Of a stretch of DNA of 33,914 bases, positions 24,778 through 32,952 are shown in pieces. How positions within the stretch are numbered: position 1 is the first letter of the stretch; every line of letters begins with the position of its first letter. A program made the position numbers and the translations under genes. The notes under the pieces were generated by a model. It ran no database searches, had not been told where the DNA came from, and was given only the letters and a program-made list of their open reading frames with translations. This DNA comes from Chloroflexota bacterium (GTDB lineage Bacteria > Chloroflexota > Dormibacteria > CF-121), in the NCBI GenBank assembly GCA_005881215.1, contig VBDZ01000007.1, positions 1 through 33,914 of the forward strand. The letters are read 5' to 3'.

Positions 24778-26191
24778 GGTGGACCAGATGGAGCTGGTGC
24801 AGCCGGCATCGCGCATTGCCGGGCAGCTCAGGGTCCCCGGTGACAAATCCATCGCGCACCGGGCGCTGATCCTGGGAGCACTCGCGGACGGCGACTCGGT
24901 GATCAGCGGCCTGCCCGAGGGTGAGGACGTGCGCGCGACGGTTGCCTGCCTGCGAAGCCTCGGCGTCACGATTGCTCCGTCGCCAATCTCTCCCTCCCCC
25001 TTGTGGGGAGGGCAGACAAAAGGTCCCTCCCCCTTGTGGGGAGGGTCGGGGAGGGGGTACAAGATCTCGCCTGCACCCTCTGCTGGAGGAGCCGGTTGGG
25101 GATTCGCAACCCCGCACGGTCCGCTCGACTGCGCCAACTCGGGGACAACGATGCGTCTGCTGGCGGGCGTGCTGGCCGGGAGCCGCGTGTCCGCCACGCT
25201 GGACGGCGATGCATCACTCCGGCGGCGGCCGATGGCTCGCGTCATCGAGCCCCTGCGCCGGATGGGCGCCCGGATCGACGCCAACGACGATCGCGCGCCG
25301 CTGATCGTGACCGGCACTCCACTACAGGGACGACATCACGTCCTCCCGGTGGCGAGTGCCCAGGTCAAGAGCGCCCTCCTCCTTGCGGGCCTGGCGGCCA
25401 GCGGACCCACCACGATCGTCGAACCCATGCCAACGCGCGATCATAGTGAGCGGTTGCTCACCGCCATGGGCGCGGAGCTCCGCGTCGAGGCGGGCACGGT
25501 CGAGTTGCGCCCGTCGCACCGGCCATTGCGTTCGATCGAACTGACGGTGCCCGGCGATTTCTCGTCGGCGTCCTACTGGTTGGCGGCCGCGGCGATGCGG
25601 CCCGGCTGGTCGGTAACGATTCAGGGTCTCGGACTGAATCCGACGCGCACCGCCTTCCTGCGCCTGCTCGAGTCCATGGGTGCCGAGGTCGTCGTCGAGC
25701 TCCGGTCGGGCGAGATCGAACCACTCGGCTCGGTCACCGTCGTGGGTGATCGACTCCGGGCGATCGACCTCGGAGCTGCTGACGTCGCGGCCGCGATCGA
25801 CGAGATTCCGGCCCTGGTCGCCGTCGCCACCCAGGCGAAAGGAGTGACCCGGATCGAGGGCGCGGCCGAACTCCGAGTCAAAGAGAGCGATCGGATCGCC
25901 GGCATGGCAGAGGGATTGCGTCGGATGGGCGCGCGGGTCGACGAGCGACCAGATGGGATCAGCGTCCACGGACCCACCGCCCTGCGGGGCACCACGGTCG
26001 GCTCGAATGGCGATCATCGGATCGCCATGGCGCTGGCGATTGCCGGGCTGGTGGCGTCAGGTCCGACGACCATCGCGGATGCCGACTGCGTCGCCGTCTC
26101 CTACCCGGGATTCTTCAGTGAGCTCCGGAGCATCTCGACCGAGCAGTTTCCCTCCCCCGCTGGCGGGGGAGGGTCAGGGTGGGGGCGGTGA
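24764..26191 (+). CDS. aroA: 3-phosphoshikimate 1-carboxyvinyltransferase (EPSP synthase) with repeat-derived insertion; start 24764 or 24788
   Basis: RIAGQLRVPGDKSIAHRALILGALADG; PLDCANSGTTMRLLAGVLAG; PGDFSSASYWLAAAAM; RIEGAAELRVKESDRIAGMAEGLRRMG; NGDHRIAMALAIAGL. Confidence 0.96.
   Translation: MPGAEVDQMELVQPASRIAGQLRVPGDKSIAHRALILGALADGDSVISGLPEGEDVRATVACLRSLGVTIAPSPISPSPLWGGQTKGPSPLWGGSGRGYKISPAPSAGGAGWGFATPHGPLDCANSGTTMRLLAGVLAGSRVSATLDGDASLRRRPMARVIEPLRRMGARIDANDDRAPLIVTGTPLQGRHHVLPVASAQVKSALLLAGLAASGPTTIVEPMPTRDHSERLLTAMGAELRVEAGTVELRPSHRPLRSIELTVPGDFSSASYWLAAAAMRPGWSVTIQGLGLNPTRTAFLRLLESMGAEVVVELRSGEIEPLGSVTVVGDRLRAIDLGAADVAAAIDEIPALVAVATQAKGVTRIEGAAELRVKESDRIAGMAEGLRRMGARVDERPDGISVHGPTALRGTTVGSNGDHRIAMALAIAGLVASGPTTIADADCVAVSYPGFFSELRSISTEQFPSPAGGGGSGWGR
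24991..25015 (+). repeat. Palindromic repeat copy A (partial) inside aroA
   Basis: TCCCTCCCCCTTGTGGGGAGGGCAG; arms CCCTCCCC/GGGGAGGG. Confidence 0.85.
25024..25058 (+). repeat. Palindromic repeat copy B inside aroA
   Basis: TCCCTCCCCCTTGTGGGGAGGGTCGGGGAGGGGGT; first 22 nt identical to copy A. Confidence 0.88.
26149..26186 (+). repeat. Palindromic repeat copy at the 3' end of aroA
   Basis: TCCCTCCCCCGCTGGCGGGGGAGGGTCAGGGTGGGGGC; arms CCCTCCCCCGC/GCGGGGGAGGG; encodes the AroA tail FPSPAGGGGSGWGR. Confidence 0.9.
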
Positions 26192-26976
26192 GCTCATCCG
26201 TCCTCCTCTTGGGCGACGCCGTTTCGCGGAGCCTCTCGCCCGCGATGCAGAACGCCGCCTTCGAGGCGCTGCAGATCGATTGCCACTACCTGGTTCGCGA
26301 GGTGGGACGCGCCGGCCTGGCGGCCGCCATCGCGGATGTCCGCGGCGACCATCAGATCCTCGGCGCCAACGTCACCATCCCGCACAAGGAATCGGTCATT
26401 CCCCTGCTCGACGAGCTCGACCCGCTGGCTCGTCGGGTCGGCGCGGTCAACACCGTCAGCCGGCAGGGCGGAAGGCTGAAGGGTTGGAATACTGACGTCG
26501 AGGGTTTCCGGTGCGCACTCGCCGAAATATCGTCCTCCCCCCTCGTGGGGGAGGGTCAGGGTGGGGGGTATGGTCGCGTTGCAATCATCGGCGCCGGTGG
26601 AGCCGCGCGGGCGGTTGCCGCGGCGCTGCCGCCCGCTGCTGAAATCTGGGTGATCGCGCGGAACATTGACCAGGCGCGACGCCTGTGCGACGACCTGAAT
26701 CTCGAGCGCGGCGGGCCGGTCGGCATCGAGGCGATGCAGACAACCGTCGACCGCGCCGAGCTGGTCGTCAACGCCACTCCCGCGGACCTGCCGCCGGCGT
26801 CCTGGCTGCGACCCGACCAACTGCGCTTCGATCTGCGGAGTCGTCGATCAGCCGAGGGCCGGGCCATGCTGCTGCATCAGGGCGCCGCATCGTTCGAGAT
26901 CTGGACCGGGCGGCCGGCGCCGCTCGCCGTCATGCGCGCCGCGCTGGAGCGTGCCGCTCAGGCGGTGCCGGCATGA
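26188..26976 (+). CDS. aroE: Shikimate dehydrogenase with repeat-derived insertion; start GTG 26188 (GTGA overlap) or 26179
   Basis: LGDAVSRSLSPAMQNAAFEAL...GANVTIPHKESVIPLLDEL...GAVNTVSRQGGRLKGWNTDVEGF...VAIIGAGGAARAVAAAL. Confidence 0.95.
   Translation: MSSSVLLLGDAVSRSLSPAMQNAAFEALQIDCHYLVREVGRAGLAAAIADVRGDHQILGANVTIPHKESVIPLLDELDPLARRVGAVNTVSRQGGRLKGWNTDVEGFRCALAEISSSPLVGEGQGGGYGRVAIIGAGGAARAVAAALPPAAEIWVIARNIDQARRLCDDLNLERGGPVGIEAMQTTVDRAELVVNATPADLPPASWLRPDQLRFDLRSRRSAEGRAMLLHQGAASFEIWTGRPAPLAVMRAALERAAQAVPA
26534..26568 (+). repeat. Palindromic repeat copy inside aroE
   Basis: CCTCCCCCCTCGTGGGGGAGGGTCAGGGTGGGGGG; shares GGGGGAGGGTCAGGGTGGGGG with the 26149 copy. Confidence 0.9.
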
Positions 26977-28118
26977 CGTTGCGGTTCCTCACCGCGGGCG
27001 AATCTCACGGCGAACGGCTGACGGTGATTCTCGACGGCGTTCCGGCCGGCCTGACTCTTCGCGAGGAGGACCTGGCGGCCGATTTGCGACGCCGGCAGGG
27101 TGGGCACGGCCGGGGCGGAAGGATGGCAATCGAACAGGATGCCGCCCACATCGTGGCCGGCGTTCGAGGCGGCCTCACGCTCGGCTCGCCGATCACGCTG
27201 GAAATCGCGAACCGCGACTGGGAGAACTGGCGGCAGGTGATGGCGGTCGACGCCGCGGAGGTCAAGCGGAAACCGATCACCCGGGTGCGCCCCGGCCACG
27301 CGGACCTGGCCGGCATGCTGAAGTACGGAGCCGATGACGCCCGCGACGTCCTGGAGCGAGCCAGTGCCCGCGAGACCGCGGCTCGGGTGGCGGCGGGCGG
27401 CGTGGCCAAGCTGCTGCTCGGCGAATTCGGCGCCCACGTCCGCAGCTACACGCGGTCGATCGGAGGCATAGATGCTGCCGTGCCGGCTTCGATCGACTGG
27501 GCGGCGGTCGAATCGTCACCGGTCCGATCTCCAGACCCGGAAGCCGGAGCGGCGATGGTGTCTGCGATCGACGCCGCCCGTGAATCTGGCGACACGCTTG
27601 GCGGGGTCTTCACCGTGATCGCCGACGGCGTCCCGCCGGGACTGGGCAGCTACCGGCAGTGGGACACCCGCCTCGACGGCCTGCTCGCCCAGGCGGTGGT
27701 CAGCATCCCGGCGTGCAAAGCGGTCGCCATCGGCGATGGGGAAGAGGCCGCGCGCCGGCCCGGCTCACAGGCGCATGACGTCCCGGTTTACGACGACGGT
27801 CGGTTGCGCCACGAGACCAACCGCGCCGGCGGCCTGACGGGCGGCATCACCAACGGCGAACCGGTGGTGGTGCATGGCTTCATGAAGCCGATCTCGACCC
27901 TGCTCAAGCCGCTGGCGACGGTTGACCTGAAGACGAAAGAGCCCGCCCGCGCCCACTACGAGCGGAGCGACATCTGTGTGGTGCCGGCAGCCGGTGTCGT
28001 GGGCGAAGCCATGGTCGCGCTCGTCCTGGCCGGCGCGCTTCTCGAAAAGTTCGGCGGCGACTCTGTCAACGAGCTCCGGCGAAATGTCGAAGCCTATCTG
28101 CAGCAGGTGCGCCGGTGA
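26973..28118 (+). CDS. aroC: Chorismate synthase
   Basis: LRFLTAGESHGERLTVILDGVPAGL...DLRRRQGGHGRGGRMAIEQDAAHIVAGVRGGLTLGSPITLEIANRDWENW...RPGHADLAGMLKYG...RASARETAARVAAG. Confidence 0.97.
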   Translation: MTLRFLTAGESHGERLTVILDGVPAGLTLREEDLAADLRRRQGGHGRGGRMAIEQDAAHIVAGVRGGLTLGSPITLEIANRDWENWRQVMAVDAAEVKRKPITRVRPGHADLAGMLKYGADDARDVLERASARETAARVAAGGVAKLLLGEFGAHVRSYTRSIGGIDAAVPASIDWAAVESSPVRSPDPEAGAAMVSAIDAARESGDTLGGVFTVIADGVPPGLGSYRQWDTRLDGLLAQAVVSIPACKAVAIGDGEEAARRPGSQAHDVPVYDDGRLRHETNRAGGLTGGITNGEPVVVHGFMKPISTLLKPLATVDLKTKEPARAHYERSDICVVPAAGVVGEAMVALVLAGALLEKFGGDSVNELRRNVEAYLQQVRR

Positions 28119-29707
28119 ATAACGTGGTGCTCGTCGGCTTCATGGGGAGTGGTAAGTCCACCGTCGGGCCGATCCTCGCCAGGCTCCGAAACCGGCCATT
28201 TGTCGATCTCGATGATGAAATTGCGCAGGAGGCCCACCGTCCAATCCCGCGAATCTTCGCCGAAGAAGGTGAAGAAGGGTTTCGGCGGCGCGAGTCGCGG
28301 GCGCTGGAGCGCGCGTTGGGCCGCGAAGATTGCGTGGTCGCCGTTGGAGGCGGCGCTCCGAAGAACGACGACAACTGGGAACGCATCCGGAGTGGCAACT
28401 GGGTTGTGGCGCTCACCGCCGAACCGGCAGAACTCGCCCGCCGACTCAGTGGGTCGACTGAACGGCCCCTGCTTCAGCCGGACCCACCGTCCGCGATTGC
28501 TTCGCTGCTACGGGAACGTCTGCATCGCTATCTCGAGGCGGATCTGGTGGTCAGCACCGATGACGTTGCCCCAGAGCTGATTGCCCGGCGGCTGAACGAC
28601 CGGCTGGCCTCTCGTGGAATCGAGCGGGTGCGTATCGAGGTACCAGGCTCGCCGCACGAAGCGACCGTCGGCACGCGACTGCGTCCGCTCATCGCGTCGA
28701 CCCTGGACCGGCTGGCCGTCTCTGGAACCGTTGTCATCGTCAGCGACCCGATCGTGGTCGAGGCACACGGCGCCACCCTGCTTGACGAACTGTCGTCTGC
28801 CGGCATCAACGCCCGGCTGCACCGGGTGCCGGTGGGGGAACCGGCGAAATCACTGGACGTGCTCGCGGGGATCTACGAAGCGCTGGCTGCGGCCGGCGTC
28901 GATCGGGCCGGTGCGCTGATCGCCTTCGGCGGCGGCGCGGTCGGCGACGTCGCCGGATTCGCCGCCGCGACCTGGATGCGCGGCATCCGGTACATCCAGG
29001 TGCCCACCACGCTACTGGCGATGGTCGACAGCAGCATCGGCGGCAAGACCGCGATCAACCTGCCGGCCGGTAAGAATCTGGCCGGGGCGGTCCATCAGCC
29101 CTCGGCGATCTTCTGCGATCTCGACTACCTCGCCACCCTTCCGGATGACGAGTACCGCGCGGCACTCGCCGAGGTCTTCAAGGCCGGCGTGATCGCCGAT
29201 CGCGCTTTCTTCGACTGGCTAACGACCAATCTGGCGGCGTTGCTGGGTCGGGAACCAACCGTTGTTCTCCAGGCGGTGGCGCGCGCCATTCGGATCAAGG
29301 CCGCCGTCGTGGCGAGCGATCCATACGAAACCGGTCCCCGCGCGATCCTCAACTACGGGCACACCGTCGCCCATGCGCTCGAACGGGCGGCCGGGTACGG
29401 TCAGTTGCGACACGGTGAGGCGGTGGCGTGGGGCATGACGGTGGCGGCGCGCCTCAGCGTGCTGGCCATGAACTGCCCAGCGTCGGCCGCCGAAGCGCAG
29501 GACGAGTTGCTCCGCGCCAGCGGTCTGCTCGCGACGCGTCCCACCATCCGGAGCGCCGACCTGGTCGAGGCCATGCGCCACGACAAGAAGTCACGGGATG
29601 GGAGTCCACGCTGGGTCCTGCTGCGCGAGATCGGCAGCGTGGACTATGGCCGTAGTGTCGCCCCGTCGACCGTCGAGGCCGCCCTGGCGGAGGTGATGGG
29701 CGGGTGA
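28115..29707 (+). CDS. aroKB: Fused shikimate kinase / 3-dehydroquinate synthase
   Basis: 530 aa; N-terminal VLVGFMGSGKSTVGPILARLRNRPFVDLDDEI; C-terminal AFGGGAVGDVAGFAAATWMRGIRYIQVPTTLLAMVDSSIGGKTAINLPAGKNLAGAVHQPSAIFCDL. Confidence 0.95.
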   Translation: MNNVVLVGFMGSGKSTVGPILARLRNRPFVDLDDEIAQEAHRPIPRIFAEEGEEGFRRRESRALERALGREDCVVAVGGGAPKNDDNWERIRSGNWVVALTAEPAELARRLSGSTERPLLQPDPPSAIASLLRERLHRYLEADLVVSTDDVAPELIARRLNDRLASRGIERVRIEVPGSPHEATVGTRLRPLIASTLDRLAVSGTVVIVSDPIVVEAHGATLLDELSSAGINARLHRVPVGEPAKSLDVLAGIYEALAAAGVDRAGALIAFGGGAVGDVAGFAAATWMRGIRYIQVPTTLLAMVDSSIGGKTAINLPAGKNLAGAVHQPSAIFCDLDYLATLPDDEYRAALAEVFKAGVIADRAFFDWLTTNLAALLGREPTVVLQAVARAIRIKAAVVASDPYETGPRAILNYGHTVAHALERAAGYGQLRHGEAVAWGMTVAARLSVLAMNCPASAAEAQDELLRASGLLATRPTIRSADLVEAMRHDKKSRDGSPRWVLLREIGSVDYGRSVAPSTVEAALAEVMGG

Positions 29708-30135
29708 GGGTCCTGGTGCTGAACGGTCCGAACCTCGGCTCGCTCGGTCGGCGCGAACCCGAGGTCTATGGCACCCGCACCCTCGCCGACCTGGAAGGGC
29801 TCCTGACGGCTCGCGCCGCGGAGCTCGGCATCCAGCTTCACTGCCTGCAGTCGAACCACGAGGGTCAGCTGATCGATTGGATCGAGCGAGAGGCGGTGGG
29901 AACCGACGCCATCATCATCAACCCGGGGGCGCTGTCCCACACCAGCCTGGCGCTGGCGGACGCCTTGCGCGGGTCCGCAAAGCCGGTGATCGAGGTGCAC
30001 ATTTCCAACGTGTTCGCTCGCGAGCCGGAGCGGCATCGGATGGTGACGGCCGCCGCGGCGAAGGGTGTGATTTCAGGTCTCGGCTTTGACGGATACCTGC
30101 TGGCTCTGAATTTCGTCGCGACCCTGCGCGCGTGA
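29704..30135 (+). CDS. aroQ: Type II 3-dehydroquinate dehydratase
   Basis: VLVLNGPNLGSLGRREPEVYGTRTLADLE...LQSNHEGQLIDWIE...IIINPGALSHTSLALADAL...EVHISNVFAREPERH. Confidence 0.96.
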   Translation: MRVLVLNGPNLGSLGRREPEVYGTRTLADLEGLLTARAAELGIQLHCLQSNHEGQLIDWIEREAVGTDAIIINPGALSHTSLALADALRGSAKPVIEVHISNVFAREPERHRMVTAAAAKGVISGLGFDGYLLALNFVATLRA

Positions 30136-31082
30136 TCGAATTCCCGCTGGTCGGGCCGGCGGGCGAGGTGATTGACCTTCGCCGGGTGTTCGTCTCGCAC
30201 GGCCTGGCGTCGCTGCCGCCGATGCGATTGGACGAGAAGGCGTGGACGTTCGAAATCACGGTTCCGTTAGCTGGCATCGGCGCCCGCACGCTGACGATTT
30301 CCCAGGCGCGGCCGGGTCATGGGCTGATCGCTGTCGCCGGGGGGATTCCAGATGCGAAGGTCGGCGAGGCCGTGATGCGGCAGGTCCGGCACGTCTTGAG
30401 CCTCGACCTGGACCTCATGCCCTTCTACGCGGTTGCCCGCAATGATTCCGAGCTGTCCTGGGTGGTGGACGGCGCGGGCCGAATGGTACGCAGTCCCACC
30501 GTCTTCGAGGATGTCGTGAAGACCATCTGTACGACCAACACTTCGTGGGGCGGCACCACCCGGATGGTCAATGCCCTGGTTGAGCACCTGGGCGTGAAGG
30601 CTCCGGGCGCGCCCGCGAGCGGTCCGTTCGGCCGAGCCTTCCCGACGCCGCAGGCGATGGCCGGCGCGCCACCGACCTTCTATAAGAAGGTTGTCGGCGC
30701 CGGGTACCGCGCCGCCTACTTGAAGACGCTCGCGACCGATGTGACGAAGGGTCGCGTCGATCTCGAGCGCCTTGGCACGGTCTCGCGGAATGAGCTTCCG
30801 GACGATGACGTGGCCAGACAGTTGCAGGCGCTGCCTGGCGTGGGTCCGTACGCCGCGGCGCACATCATGCTGATGCTGGGCCGCTACGACCGGCTCATCC
30901 TCGATTCCTGGACCCGACCCACCTACGCGCGCCTGCTTGGCCGCAAAGGGCCGGTGAGCGATCGAACGATCGTCCGTCGCTTCCAGCGCTACGGGCCCTA
31001 CGCCGGCCTCGCCTTCTGGCTGTTTTTGACTCGAGAATGGATCACGGACGAGGGGCAGGCATATTCTTGGGTACAACCGTGA
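30132..31082 (+). CDS. HhH-GPD superfamily DNA glycosylase
   Basis: CTTNTSWGGTTRMVNALVEHLG...FPTPQAMAGAP...GAGYRAAYLKTLA...LQALPGVGPYAAAHIMLMLGRYDRLILDSW. Confidence 0.85.
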   Translation: MIEFPLVGPAGEVIDLRRVFVSHGLASLPPMRLDEKAWTFEITVPLAGIGARTLTISQARPGHGLIAVAGGIPDAKVGEAVMRQVRHVLSLDLDLMPFYAVARNDSELSWVVDGAGRMVRSPTVFEDVVKTICTTNTSWGGTTRMVNALVEHLGVKAPGAPASGPFGRAFPTPQAMAGAPPTFYKKVVGAGYRAAYLKTLATDVTKGRVDLERLGTVSRNELPDDDVARQLQALPGVGPYAAAHIMLMLGRYDRLILDSWTRPTYARLLGRKGPVSDRTIVRRFQRYGPYAGLAFWLFLTREWITDEGQAYSWVQP

Positions 31083-31723
31083 CTGTGGCGGAGCTCCGGG
31101 TCTTGATCGTCTCTCCCAACCCGCTCGCGCGAGGCGGTCTTACCTCGCTGGTCGAGGGCATGACGGGTGTCAAGGCGGTCGGCGCAGCGGGCGTGGCCGA
31201 GGCGGCGTCGCTCGCCGGCCAGCTCCTTCCCGACGCCGTGCTGCTCGATGCCGGTGACGGGGAGCCGGAGGATCTGGACGCCGTAGCTCGGCTCGCCTCG
31301 GCCCAGCCGGGGCTGCCGATCGTGGCGCTGGCCAGTGACCAGGGGGCGGTCGCTCAAGCGCTGACGTTCGGCGCGTCGGCCTTACTGCCGGTTGGGATCG
31401 ATGCCGAAACCCTGGCCGCGGCATTGCTGGCCTCCGCCAAAGGCCTGGCGACCATCTCCCGGCGCGACCTCGCCATCTTGCTGCCGGAAGAGGAGCGGAT
31501 CGATCCGCTGGTCAAGGCGCCGACCGAAACGCTCACGCCTCGCGAGCTCGAGGTGCTGCAGTTGATGGCGCGCGGGCAGACCAATCGCCAGATCGCCAGG
31601 CGGCTGCAGATCAGCGAGCACACCGTCAAATTCCACGCCGGCGCCGTCCTCGGAAAATTGAGTGCGCGATCCCGGGCCGAAGCCGTGGCGCGCGCCATTG
31701 GACTGGGCTGGATTCTCGTCTAG
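31079..31723 (+). CDS. NarL/LuxR-family response-regulator-like protein with degenerate receiver
   Basis: GTG in GTGA overlap; C-terminal TETLTPRELEVLQLMARGQTNRQIARRLQISEHTVKFHAGAVLGKLSARSRAEAVARAIGLGWI. Confidence 0.92.
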   Translation: MTVAELRVLIVSPNPLARGGLTSLVEGMTGVKAVGAAGVAEAASLAGQLLPDAVLLDAGDGEPEDLDAVARLASAQPGLPIVALASDQGAVAQALTFGASALLPVGIDAETLAAALLASAKGLATISRRDLAILLPEEERIDPLVKAPTETLTPRELEVLQLMARGQTNRQIARRLQISEHTVKFHAGAVLGKLSARSRAEAVARAIGLGWILV

Positions 31724-31732
31724 CCCGAAAGA

Positions 31733-32425
31733 TCAGTCGAGGCGGGGCGTTTCCTGGACCTGCAGCGGGTTCAACTCGATATCCGTGCAGAAGATGAACG
31801 GCGCGCCGGCTGCCGTTTGTGCGGCGATTCTGAGCGCCGCCGTCTCATCGGGCGGCCATATTTCAAGCAACGCCACCGGGTTTTGACTGGTGTCGCACAG
31901 GACGTCATTGGTCACGACGTTGAAGAAAGCGTGCCCGGTTCCTTGCCCCGAGCCGAGCGCGGCGGTGTCCGAGGGAAGCAGGATACGGCTTGGCGGGTCA
32001 CTTCGGCCGAAAGACAACTCGGTCGTCCATTTGATCGTCTGGGCTAGCGCGCGACCGTTAGGGGCGATGGTTTGAAAGCCCACAAAGCCGTAGACCCAGC
32101 ACGGGTTCTTCGATTGATTACGCCATTCGAAGGTGTATGCGATCCTGCCCGCGGCAGCCCCGTCAGACCTGAACGAGACTTCCAACTGGGAGGTGTGACA
32201 CCGCGGAGTCCCAGCAGGAATCGGGAGCCTCGGATAGGAAGTCATTGGAACCGCGGATGCAAAGTTCGAAGGAGGCGGTGATGGGGTCGGCGGGGCGGGG
32301 GCTGAGGCGGCGACGCTCGTCCGCGCGGATGACGGCGACCGGATGGCAGCAGGCGGTGACGATGTACACGCGGCGACGGTCAGGCCGACCAATGCCGAGA
32401 CCATGGCGTTGAAAGTGCGCCCCAT
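31733..32425 (-). CDS. DUF4232-like lipoprotein
   Basis: Lipobox VGLTVAACTSS; CHTSQLEVSFRSDGAAAGRIAYTFEWRNQSKNPCWVYGFVGFQ. Confidence 0.75.
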   Translation of the reverse strand: MGRTFNAMVSALVGLTVAACTSSPPAAIRSPSSARTSVAASAPAPPTPSPPPSNFASAVPMTSYPRLPIPAGTPRCHTSQLEVSFRSDGAAAGRIAYTFEWRNQSKNPCWVYGFVGFQTIAPNGRALAQTIKWTTELSFGRSDPPSRILLPSDTAALGSGQGTGHAFFNVVTNDVLCDTSQNPVALLEIWPPDETAALRIAAQTAAGAPFIFCTDIELNPLQVQETPRLD

Positions 32426-32505
32426 CTCAACTGTCTCCTCGCGTGTAACGGACGATGGCCCGGGATCGTAACGCTGGGCTAACTCCTAGACTTTGAGGCT
32501 GACCT

Positions 32506-32952
32506 ATGGGAATAGACGCAGAGGGATACGGGTACCGGGCCGGCGACGAGGGGATCGACCGGCTCTTGCGCGACGGCAGGACGCTGTCGCCCGCCGGCAT
32601 CGAGCGCGCGGCGTGGGGCTGGGACCGGCACGAAGATCCAGCCCTGATGCAACGGTTTCACGATGCCGAACGAGCCGCGCTGCGGGCGCTGGAGCAGGCC
32701 GACCGCAGTTCGACCTGGGACGACGCGCGAAAGCGAATCCTTGACCTCACCGAAGGACGCTCCTCGCTCGTGTCGTGGAAGGCGGAGCACGGCGATATCG
32801 GACACAAGGCGGAGCGCGCGATGCTGGGCGCCGCCCTCGCCCTGTTGACCCGCGACAAGCTGAGTCACGAGCAATACGCCACGCTGGCGCGCCCGATGGC
32901 CGAGGCGCTGCCCTGGCTGCTGCCGGAAGCGCCTCCCGAGCCCCGCCGATGA
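32506..32952 (+). CDS. Hypothetical protein
   Basis: 148 aa; MGIDAEGYGYRAGDEGIDRLLRDGRTLSPAGIERAAWGWDRHEDPALMQRFHDAERAALRALEQ; ATGA overlap with the next gene. Confidence 0.7.
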   Translation: MGIDAEGYGYRAGDEGIDRLLRDGRTLSPAGIERAAWGWDRHEDPALMQRFHDAERAALRALEQADRSSTWDDARKRILDLTEGRSSLVSWKAEHGDIGHKAERAMLGAALALLTRDKLSHEQYATLARPMAEALPWLLPEAPPEPRR

